NCBI GenBank assembly: GCA_049651845.1 | Contig: JBASCW010000061.1 | Coordinates: 1 to 6,122, forward strand | Origin: RBG-16-66-20 sp049651845 | GTDB lineage: Bacteria; Pseudomonadota; Gammaproteobacteria; Burkholderiales; SG8-39 | DNA: 6,122 bases | Reading direction: 5' to 3' | Shown here: piece after piece, positions 1-6,122 of the stretch | Layout of the letters: each line of letters begins with the position of its first letter | Position numbering within the stretch: position 1 is the first letter of the stretch | Notes under the pieces: generated by a model | Database searches by the model: none | Seen by the model: the letters and a program-made list of their open reading frames with translations, nothing else | Told to the model about the DNA's origin: nothing | Position numbers and translations under genes: made by a program

Positions 1-1414
<1,414 letters not shown>

Positions 1415-1420
1415 GTCGGT

Positions 1421-1425
1421 TCTCC
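1421..1425 (-). promoter_or_regulatory. ahcY ribosome binding site
   Basis: GGAGA lies six bases before the ATG at 1414, just after the T-tract of the leader terminator. It fixes the ahcY start. Because it lies downstream of the terminator hairpin rather than inside it, control is more likely at transcription than at ribosome access. Confidence 0.75.
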
Positions 1426-1427
1426 GG

Positions 1428-1465
1428 AAAAGAAAAAGCGCCCGCACCGTTTCCGATGCGAGCGC
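1428..1465 (-). terminator. Intrinsic terminator, expression platform of the SAH riboswitch
   Basis: Read on the minus strand, bases 1465-1454 pair with 1449-1438 as a continuous 12-bp stem (ten Watson-Crick pairs and two G-U pairs), closed by a GAAA tetraloop at 1453-1450. TTTTTCTTTT follows directly at 1437-1428. This is a textbook Rho-independent terminator placed between the promoter and ahcY. Its 5' arm contains CGCTC at 1464-1460, which is also the 3' strand of the aptamer pseudoknot. The two folds therefore exclude each other: ligand-bound aptamer should block the terminator and let transcription enter ahcY. Confidence 0.88.
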
Positions 1466-1520
1466 CGTTGTATTTAGCTGAGCCTGATCCCCTGTCGAAG
1501 GGAACGCAACGCTCCTCAGC
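1460..1520 (-). promoter_or_regulatory. S-adenosylhomocysteine (SAH) riboswitch aptamer
   Basis: The minus-strand leader carries the conserved SAH-aptamer blocks in order: GAGGAGCGTTGC, then a variable hairpin, then CAGGCTC, then ACGGCGCTC. P1 is GCTGAG (1520-1515) with CTCAGC (1482-1477). The variable hairpin is CCCT (1502-1499) with AGGG (1493-1490). The pseudoknot is GAGCG (1514-1510) with CGCTC (1464-1460). These blocks match, from memory, the Ralstonia aptamer of solved structure. The class binds SAH, discriminates against SAM, and activates SAH-recycling genes, which fits the ahcY gene directly downstream. The 5' end coincides with the predicted transcription start. Assignment is from motif and pairing by eye; no covariance score was available. 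Confidence 0.93.
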
Positions 1521-1526
1521 AGTGCG

Positions 1527-1555
1527 CATTATACCCCAGGAGGGGATGGGATAAT
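1527..1555 (+). promoter_or_regulatory. Possible divergent promoter of the glycosyltransferase cassette
   Basis: GATAAT at 1550-1555 differs from the -10 consensus by one base and would start transcription near 1562, about 17 bases before the GTG of the GT2 gene. The -35 position (1527-1532, CATTAT) is non-consensus. It lies inside the -10 region of the ahcY promoter, so the two promoters would occupy the same DNA. Position and the lack of any other upstream space support it, but the motif alone is weak. Confidence 0.4.
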
Positions 1556-1556
1556 G
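1528..1556 (-). promoter_or_regulatory. Predicted sigma-70 type promoter of the ahcY leader
   Basis: A perfect TATAAT -10 box lies at 1533-1528 on the minus strand. Initiation about seven bases downstream would be at 1521-1520, exactly where aptamer stem P1 begins. The -35 region at a 17-bp spacing (1556-1551, CATTAT) does not resemble TTGACA, and there is no TGn extension. The promoter may therefore depend on an activator, or use the strong -10 alone. Confidence 0.7.
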
Positions 1557-1578
1557 CGGCTTTTCCCGCCAGGTCCCC

Positions 1579-2316
1579 GTGCAGCTGTCGATCGTCGTCC
1601 CGGTGCGCAACGAGCAGGACAACATCCTGCCGCTGCTTGAGGAGATCCATGCCGCCCTCTCGGGGCAAGCCGAGTTCGAGGTGATCTACGTGAACGACGG
1701 CAGCATGGATGCAACGCCCGCGCGCCTCGGCGAGGCGATGACGCGCTATCCCCGTCTCCGGGTCATGGCCCATCGTTCGAGCGCCGGCCAGAGCGCGGCG
1801 CTGATGACGGGCTTTCGCGCCGCGCGCGGCGAGTGGATCGCGACGCTGGACGGCGACGGCCAGAACGATCCGGCCGACATCCCGAAGCTGATTGCGGCAA
1901 GAGATGCGGCGCGCGACGGCGTGCAGGCGGCGAAACTCCAGCTTGTCGCCGGCTACCGCAGGAAGCGCCAGGACAGCTGGTTGAAGCGCGTTTCCTCGCG
2001 CGTCGCCAACGGCGTGCGCTCGCGCCTGCTCGGCGATGCGACGCCCGACACCGGCTGCGGGCTGAAGCTGATCCAGCGCGCCGCGGTTCTAGAGCTGCCG
2101 TTCTTCGACCACATGCACCGCTTCCTGCCCGCGCTGGTGCAACGCAACGGCGGCGCCACAATCTCGGTCGAAGTGAACCATCGCTCGCGCAGCCGCGGCG
2201 TGTCGAATTACGGCCTGTTCGACCGCCTCTGGGTGGGCATCGTGGACCTGTTCGGCGTGATGTGGCTGCAGCGGCGCAGCCGGCGCCCCGAGGCGAGCGA
2301 AGTGCGGCGGCCGTGA
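1579..2316 (+). CDS. GT2 family glycosyltransferase, polyprenyl-phosphate sugar synthase-like
   Basis: This 245-residue GT-A fold enzyme probably transfers a sugar from a nucleotide donor to undecaprenyl phosphate at the cytoplasmic face of the membrane. The N-terminus SIVVPVRNEQDN is the canonical GT2 start. VNDGS (Asp40) and DGDGQNDP (91-98, DXD-type metal/nucleotide site) follow, then DTGCGLK (157-163), HRFLPAL (180-186) and a basic HRSRSRGVSNYG segment (201-212) like the HRPR..GxSKYG motif of dolichol-phosphate-mannose synthase relatives. Unlike ArnC or GtrB it has no clear C-terminal pair of membrane helices. GTG at 1579 is the only plausible start, because an in-frame TAA lies at 1552-1554; the Shine-Dalgarno is weak (AGG, five bases upstream). 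The stop overlaps the next gene by four bases. Mannose, glucose or an amino-sugar are all possible substrates. Confidence 0.88.
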   Translation: MQLSIVVPVRNEQDNILPLLEEIHAALSGQAEFEVIYVNDGSMDATPARLGEAMTRYPRLRVMAHRSSAGQSAALMTGFRAARGEWIATLDGDGQNDPADIPKLIAARDAARDGVQAAKLQLVAGYRRKRQDSWLKRVSSRVANGVRSRLLGDATPDTGCGLKLIQRAAVLELPFFDHMHRFLPALVQRNGGATISVEVNHRSRSRGVSNYGLFDRLWVGIVDLFGVMWLQRRSRRPEASEVRRP

Positions 2317-3029
2317 GCTTGCGGCGCAAGCTCAGGGCTTTCGCGCCGGGCCTCGTCTTTCTGGTGACGCTTGCGGCGATCGGCTACCTGCTGGAGAGCG
2401 GCCTCGCCGTCGACTGGCTGAGCGAGGACTGGCGCGAGCGCATCGACCGCGATGTGCGCGGCCAGGGCGCGGCCGGCGAGCTGCTGTTCGTCGCGGCCGG
2501 CGCGCTCGCCTGCGCGCTCGCGGTGCCGCGCCACATCGTGAGCTTCTTCGGCGGCTACGCGTTCGGCGTGGGCTTCGGCACGCTGCTGGCGCTCGCCGCG
2601 ACCGAGCTGGGCTGCCTGCTGACCTTCGTCTACGGCCGGTTCGTCGGCCGGCCGCTGGTTTCCGCGCGGCTCGGCGCGCGCGTGCTGCGCCTCGACGACT
2701 TCCTTTCGGCCAACCCGTTCGCGATGACGCTGCTGATCCGCTTCCTGCCGGTCGGCAACAACTTCGCCACCTCGCTCGCCGCGGGCGTCTCGCGCGTGCC
2801 GGCGCAGCCGTTCCTGCTCGGCTCGCTGCTCGGTTACGTGCCGCAGACGCTGGTGTTCGCGCTCGCCGGCAGCGGCGTCGAGGCGGGCGCGGGCGTGCGC
2901 ATCGGGCTCGCGGTGCTGCTGTTCGTCGCTGCCGCGGCGATCGGCATCTGGCTCTACCACCGCTACCGGCACGGCAAGAGCCTGGGCGAGGACGTAGACG
3001 AGGCGCTGGATGAGAAGCCTGCGGACTGA
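2313..3029 (+). CDS. DedA/TVP38/TMEM64-type (VTT domain) membrane protein
   Basis: This 238-residue inner-membrane protein belongs to the VTT/SNARE-associated superfamily. Helix 1 spans about residues 12-27. A re-entrant and membrane core follows, with FFGGYAFGVGFGTLLALAATELG (78-100), the conserved RFLPVGNNF (143-151), and GVSRVPAQPFLLGSLLGYVPQTL (158-180). A last helix (about 195-215) precedes a charged tail. Some DedA proteins have been shown to translocate undecaprenyl phosphate, and other superfamily members act on phospholipids. A lipid-carrier role here is inferred from its place between two polyprenyl-sugar enzymes. The GTG start at 2313 overlaps the upstream TGA as GTGA, a coupling arrangement; no good Shine-Dalgarno precedes it. 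The frame is open further upstream, but only as a shadow of the GT2 gene. The substrate is unknown. Confidence 0.85.
   Translation: MSLRRKLRAFAPGLVFLVTLAAIGYLLESGLAVDWLSEDWRERIDRDVRGQGAAGELLFVAAGALACALAVPRHIVSFFGGYAFGVGFGTLLALAATELGCLLTFVYGRFVGRPLVSARLGARVLRLDDFLSANPFAMTLLIRFLPVGNNFATSLAAGVSRVPAQPFLLGSLLGYVPQTLVFALAGSGVEAGAGVRIGLAVLLFVAAAAIGIWLYHRYRHGKSLGEDVDEALDEKPAD
3000..3003 (+). promoter_or_regulatory. Ribosome binding site of the ArnT-like gene inside the VTT-protein gene
   Basis: GAGG ends six bases before ATG 3010, within the last codons of the upstream gene. It supports this start, which makes the two genes overlap by 20 bases. Confidence 0.55.
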
Positions 3030-4629
3030 GCGCGCGCTGCTGGCGCTGCTCGCGGGCTGGATGCTGCTCGCGGTGGCCTCGATCTGGCTGCGGCCGCTGT
3101 GGCCGGTGGACGAGACGCGCTACGCGAGCGTGGCCTGGGAGATGTGGCTGCGCGGCGACTTCCTGGTGCCCCACATCAACGGCGAGCCCTACAGCCACAA
3201 GCCGCCGCTCCTCTTCTGGCTGATCCACCTGGGCTGGGCCGTGTTCGGCGTCAACGACTGGTGGCCGCGCATGGTCGCGCCGCTGTGCGCGCTCGCGGCA
3301 GTTCCGTTGCTCTTGAAACTGGAAGGACTTCTTTGGAAGGAAAAGCAGGCGCAACACGGCCTCTCGATCTGGGTGCTGTTCGGCACGTTGCTCTTTGCCG
3401 GCTTCGTCACGCTGACCATGTTCGACCTGCTGCTCCTGCTGTGCGCGATGGCGGGAATGATCGGGGTCTTGAATCTGGTCAACGGACAGAGAATTCCGGG
3501 ATTGCTATGGCTGGGTGCCGGGATTGGCCTCGGCGTGCTCGCCAAGGGGCCGGTGATCCTGCTGCACGTGCTGCCGGCGGCCGTCGCCGCGCCCTGGTGG
3601 GCGCCGCAGCGAGGGCACGAGGACCGCAGTTGGTCCTTCTACTACCTGGATCTGCTGCTCGGCACGCTGCTTGGCGCGGCGCTCGCGCTCGCTTGGGCGC
3701 TGCCCGCGGCCTGGTTCGGCGGCGAAGCCTACCGGCACGCCATCTTCTGGGGCCAGACCGCGGGCCGCGTGTCGGAATCCTTCGCGCACCGCGCGCCCTG
3801 GTGGTACTACCTGCCGCAGCTGCCGCTGCTCCTGTTCCCGTGGTTCGTCTGGCCGAGGTTCTGGAAAGGATTGCTCGCACTGAGGAGCGACCAGGAAAAA
3901 AGCGGCGTCAAATTCCTGCTCGCCTGGCTGGTCCTCACATTGCTTTGCTTCTCCTTTGTCAGCGGCAAGCAGGGCAAATACCTGGTGCCGTTCCTGCCCG
4001 CGTTCGCGTTGCTCGCCGGCTACGCGCTCAGCCGCGTGACCGCGCCTGCGCGCTGGTGGGAAATGCTGTTCCCCGCTGCGGGGTTCCTGGCGCTGCCAGC
4101 GGCGCTCGCCTGGCTGCGCGCGCACCCTGCGGCGATGCGCCTGCCCGACTGGGCGGGCGAGCTGCCGCTCTGGCCGCTCGCGATGCTGGCCTGCCTAGCC
4201 CCCATGTTGCTGCTTTTTGGAAGAATGGAAACCCTGAAACAAACGCGCGCACTGTCCTTCGCGGTGCTGGCAGGCGCGGCAGTGCTCGGCGCGGGCCTGT
4301 TGCCCGCGTTCGTGCCCTACGGCGATCCGCGGCTGGTAGCGCGCGAACTGGCCGCGCTGCAGGCCGCGCAGGTGCCGCTCGCGCATCTGGGCAAATACCA
4401 CGCCACCTACAACTTCGCCGGGCGGCTGCGCGCGCCGATCGAGATTCTGGACGCGCACGAGCTGCGCGGCTGGGTGGCCGCGCACCCCGGCGGCCGCGTG
4501 CTCACGGTGGAGCGCACACGTTTTGCCGAAGGCGGCAGCGGTCCTGAATACCAGGCGCGTTTCCGTGGCGCCTGGGTGCAGCTCTGGCGCGGCGAGGCGC
4601 TGCTCGTAGCCCGGCCGGAGCTGCGCTAG
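3010..4629 (+). CDS. ArnT-like (GT83/PMT superfamily) polyprenyl-phosphate-sugar-dependent glycosyltransferase
   Basis: This 539-residue integral membrane enzyme is about the length of ArnT (roughly 550). It is expected to transfer a sugar from undecaprenyl-phosphate-sugar to an envelope acceptor at the periplasmic face. After helix 1 (about 10-31) comes the catalytic-loop signature DETRYASVAWEM, with Asp34-Glu35 at the position of the essential acidic pair. It is followed by NGEPYSHKPPLLFW (Lys64), TMFDLLLLL (Asp139, the second conserved acidic residue), AKGPV (178-182), and SGKQGKYLVPFLPAFALLAG (from 318), equivalent to the ArnT GKxxxYxLP region. About a dozen hydrophobic helices precede a soluble C-terminal part from about residue 430. 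ATG 3010 has GAGG six bases upstream and overlaps the VTT gene by 20 bases. No arnA, arnB or arnD homologue is in the window, so aminoarabinose as substrate is not supported and arnT is not assigned. Confidence 0.87.
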   Translation: MRSLRTERALLALLAGWMLLAVASIWLRPLWPVDETRYASVAWEMWLRGDFLVPHINGEPYSHKPPLLFWLIHLGWAVFGVNDWWPRMVAPLCALAAVPLLLKLEGLLWKEKQAQHGLSIWVLFGTLLFAGFVTLTMFDLLLLLCAMAGMIGVLNLVNGQRIPGLLWLGAGIGLGVLAKGPVILLHVLPAAVAAPWWAPQRGHEDRSWSFYYLDLLLGTLLGAALALAWALPAAWFGGEAYRHAIFWGQTAGRVSESFAHRAPWWYYLPQLPLLLFPWFVWPRFWKGLLALRSDQEKSGVKFLLAWLVLTLLCFSFVSGKQGKYLVPFLPAFALLAGYALSRVTAPARWWEMLFPAAGFLALPAALAWLRAHPAAMRLPDWAGELPLWPLAMLACLAPMLLLFGRMETLKQTRALSFAVLAGAAVLGAGLLPAFVPYGDPRLVARELAALQAAQVPLAHLGKYHATYNFAGRLRAPIEILDAHELRGWVAAHPGGRVLTVERTRFAEGGSGPEYQARFRGAWVQLWRGEALLVARPELR

Positions 4630-4667
4630 ACTCCTACCTCGTCGCATTCGGGAAACACGGACGCCTC

Positions 4668-4889
4668 ATGCCTATCTGGTTGCAGGGAGCATTGGTCGGC
4701 GCCGGCGTGGCGGCCGGGCTCATCATTTTCGAGTACCTGGCGATCCAGAAAGAGATCGCCGAGCGCTCCAAGCGTCTCGCCAAGAAGGTCGACTGGGACT
4801 CGAACCAGCACAGCCGCATGCGCGGCATGATCAGCTTCGGCCTGGTGCTGCCGATCGGCTTCGCGATCGGCGCCTGGCTGGTGTTCTAA
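4668..4889 (+). CDS. Small two-helix membrane protein of unknown function
   Basis: The 73-residue product is not one I recognise. It has two hydrophobic helices, at about residues 5-26 and 54-73. They are joined by a highly charged, probably helical segment (QKEIAERSKRLAKKVDWDSNQ) rich in Lys and Arg. By the positive-inside rule this loop should be cytoplasmic, with both ends outside. Conserved-looking Gly spacing (GxGxxxG in helix 1) would allow helix packing. It lies 38 bases after the ArnT-like gene on the same strand with no terminator between, so co-transcription is likely. ATG 4668 has only a weak GGA six bases upstream. Codon use matches its neighbours, which supports a real gene. The protein ends immediately at helix 2, and the stop codon merges with the A-tract of the following inverted repeat. 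Confidence 0.72.
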   Translation: MPIWLQGALVGAGVAAGLIIFEYLAIQKEIAERSKRLAKKVDWDSNQHSRMRGMISFGLVLPIGFAIGAWLVF

Positions 4890-4973
4890 AAAAAGGGGGT
4901 CAGAGTAAGATTTTTTGCTGCCCGCCCGGCCTACTCTGAACCGCCGGGAAAATCTTACTCTGCCCCCTTTTTT
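4888..4973. terminator. Probable bidirectional terminator between the cassette and metK
   Basis: The same inverted repeat gives a stem of about 24 bp, with a T-run at 4968-4973 for plus-strand transcripts and the complement of an A-run (4888-4894) for minus-strand transcripts. It sits exactly between convergent genes, so it can end both the glycosyltransferase operon and metK. The 34-base loop is longer than in a classical terminator, though its inner hairpin would compact it. Confidence 0.65.
4889..4973. repeat. REP-like inverted repeat filling the whole intergenic space
   Basis: The left arm (4889-4914) is six A, five G, a T, then CAGAGTAAGATTTT. The right arm (4949-4973) is its reverse complement, except that the T at 4900 has no partner. 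A 34-base centre holds a second inverted pair, CCCGGC (4925-4930) with GCCGGG (4943-4948). It also holds a third copy of the core, TACTCTGA at 4932-4939, which is the exact reverse complement of TCAGAGTA at 4900-4907. The G-run plus TCAGAG pattern resembles REP/REPIN elements mobilised by IS200-like transposases in Proteobacteria. That family placement is from memory and untested. Confidence 0.8.
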
Positions 4974-6122
4974 CTACGCCGCCTGCTTTAGTGCGAGCGC
5001 CTTGTCGGTCGCTTCCCAGGTGAACTCGGGCTCGTCGCGCCCGAAGTGGCCGTAGGCGGCGGTCTTCTCGTAGATCGGCCGCTGCAGGTCGAGCATCTGG
5101 ATGATGCCCTTGGGGCGCAGGTCGAAGTGCTCGCGCACCAGCACCGAGAGCTTGTCGTCCGAGATCCTGCCCGTGCCCTGCGTGGTGACCATGACGCTGG
5201 TGGGCAGCGCCACGCCGATCGCGTAGGACACCTGCACCAGGCAGTTCGAGGCGAGGCCCGCGGCGACGATGTTCTTCGCCACGTAGCGCGCCGCGTAGGC
5301 GGCCGAGCGGTCCACCTTCGAGGGATCCTTGCCCGAGAACGCGCCGCCGCCGTGCGGCGCCGAGCCGCCGTAGGTGTCGACGATGATCTTGCGCCCGGTG
5401 AGGCCGCAGTCGCCCTTCGGCCCGCCGATCTCGAACGCGCCGGTCGGGTTGACCAGGTACTTGATCCTGCCCTTGACCAGGTTCTTCGGCAGCACCGGCT
5501 TGATGATCTGCTCGATCACCGCTTCCTCGATCTGCTTGTGCGCCAGACCCGGCGCGTGCTGCGTCGAGAGCACCACGGTGTCGATCGCATCGGGCCTGCC
5601 GTTGGCGTACTTGATGGTGACCTGCGACTTCGCGTCGGGGCGCAGCCAGGGCAGGCGGCCGTCGCGGCGCACTTCGGACTGGCGCTCGACCAGGCGGTGC
5701 GAGAGATAGATCGGCAGCGGCATCAGCGCGGGCGTCTCGTCGCAGGCGTAGCCGAACATCAGGCCCTGGTCGCCCGCGCCCTGGTCGAGGTCGAGGCCCT
5801 TGCCTTCGTCCACGCCCTGCGCGATGTCCTTCGACTGCTCGCCGTAGGCGACGATCACCGTGCAGGTGTGCGTGTCGAAGCCGATCGCCGGGTCGTTGTA
5901 GCCGATGCGGTTGATCGTCTTGCGCACGATATCGTTGTAGTTGACGCGCGCACCGGTGGTGATCTCGCCGGCGAGCACCACGAGATTGTCCTTGACCAGC
6001 GTCTCGGCGGCGACGCGCGAGGTCTTGTCCTGCTTTAGAATCGCATCGAGCACCGCGTCGGAAATCTGGTCGGCGACCTTGTCCGGATGGCCCTCGGAAA
6101 CCGACTCGGAAGTGAAGAGAAA
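4974..6122 (-). CDS. metK: S-adenosylmethionine synthetase (methionine adenosyltransferase), 5' end outside window
   Basis: This cytoplasmic enzyme makes SAM from methionine and ATP, releasing phosphate and pyrophosphate. The 382 visible residues begin at FLFTSESVSEGHPDKVADQISDAVLD, so only the start codon and about three or four residues are missing compared with usual homologues of around 385-390. Family signatures are GHPDK (active-site His), GAGDQGLMFGYA (the ATP-binding hexapeptide region), and GGGAFSGKDPSKVDRSAAYAARYVAKNIVAAGLA near the C-terminal third (the P-loop-like glycine-rich motif). The stop is TAG at 4976-4974, directly against the inverted repeat. With ahcY at the other end, two SAM-cycle enzymes on the same strand bracket an oppositely oriented cassette. 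Any SAM-responsive leader would lie beyond position 6122 and cannot be judged. Confidence 0.97.
   Translation of the reverse strand, partial: FLFTSESVSEGHPDKVADQISDAVLDAILKQDKTSRVAAETLVKDNLVVLAGEITTGARVNYNDIVRKTINRIGYNDPAIGFDTHTCTVIVAYGEQSKDIAQGVDEGKGLDLDQGAGDQGLMFGYACDETPALMPLPIYLSHRLVERQSEVRRDGRLPWLRPDAKSQVTIKYANGRPDAIDTVVLSTQHAPGLAHKQIEEAVIEQIIKPVLPKNLVKGRIKYLVNPTGAFEIGGPKGDCGLTGRKIIVDTYGGSAPHGGGAFSGKDPSKVDRSAAYAARYVAKNIVAAGLASNCLVQVSYAIGVALPTSVMVTTQGTGRISDDKLSVLVREHFDLRPKGIIQMLDLQRPIYEKTAAYGHFGRDEPEFTWEATDKALALKQAA

Larger units (their letters stand above)
1526..1557. repeat. Inverted repeat GCATTAT-N18-ATAATGC spanning the divergent promoters
   Basis: Perfect 7-base arms at 1526-1532 and 1551-1557 flank 18 bases rich in C and G runs. 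Each arm overlaps the -10-like hexamer of one promoter, on opposite strands. It could be an operator for a dimeric regulator, or simply a consequence of two facing -10 boxes. The sequence alone does not decide. Confidence 0.5.

Noticed and set aside
1833..2312. Upstream extension of the VTT-protein frame, which would give 398 residues
   Set aside because: The extra 160 residues read through the GT2 gene in another frame and are Arg/Ala-rich with no hydrophobic or family features. GTG at 2313 gives the expected protein size.
2208..3357. Long minus-strand open frames opposite the VTT and ArnT-like genes
   Set aside because: Gln/Arg/Ala-rich antisense translations without motifs, opposite genes that have strong family signatures.
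3099..4547. 482-codon open frame overlapping the ArnT-like gene on the same strand
   Set aside because: Out-of-frame reading of a GC-rich gene, rich in Arg/Ala with no domain. The overlapping frame has clear ArnT motifs.
3010..4629. Calling the membrane glycosyltransferase arnT with a lipid A aminoarabinose role
   Set aside because: Family motifs fit, but no aminoarabinose synthesis genes are present and the adjacent GT2 differs from ArnC in lacking membrane helices, so the specific substrate cannot be claimed.
5046..6038. 330-codon open frame on the plus strand
   Set aside because: Antisense shadow of metK with the same low-complexity Arg/Val/Asp-rich composition. The minus strand holds an unmistakable MetK.

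Overview
This GC-rich window most likely comes from a betaproteobacterium. The flanking genes are the S-adenosylmethionine (SAM) cycle enzymes AhcY and MetK. The AhcY carries the roughly 45-residue insertion typical of the beta/gamma-type enzyme and is preceded by an S-adenosylhomocysteine (SAH) riboswitch, a leader known mainly from Betaproteobacteria and some Gammaproteobacteria. The genus cannot be told from this sequence.

Layout. Positions 1-1414 (minus strand) hold ahcY, complete except for the last two bases of its stop codon. Positions 1415-1560 hold its leader: a TATAAT -10 box, an SAH aptamer that starts almost at the predicted transcription start, and a strong intrinsic terminator whose 5' arm reuses the 3' strand of the aptamer pseudoknot. 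This is the architecture of a transcriptional ON switch. On the plus strand, a four-gene run starts at 1579: a soluble GT2 polyprenyl-phosphate sugar synthase-like enzyme (1579-2316), a DedA/TVP38-type (VTT domain) membrane protein (2313-3029), an ArnT-like GT83 membrane glycosyltransferase (3010-4629), and a 73-residue two-helix membrane protein (4668-4889). The first three overlap and are probably translationally coupled. Positions 4888-4973 are filled by a near-perfect inverted repeat with A/T-tract ends. It separates the convergent genes and can act as a bidirectional terminator. Positions 4974-6122 (minus strand) hold metK, which lacks only its first few codons.

How the genes work together. 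MetK makes SAM, methyltransferases convert it to SAH, and AhcY removes SAH, with the riboswitch raising ahcY expression when SAH accumulates. The divergent cassette between them looks like a compact cell-envelope sugar-transfer pathway. GT2 would load a sugar on undecaprenyl phosphate at the inner face, a VTT protein could move lipid carrier across the membrane, and the ArnT-like enzyme would transfer the sugar to an envelope acceptor in the periplasm. The functional link is inferred from family and gene order; sugar and acceptor are unknown. The ahcY and cassette promoters appear to overlap within about 30 bp.
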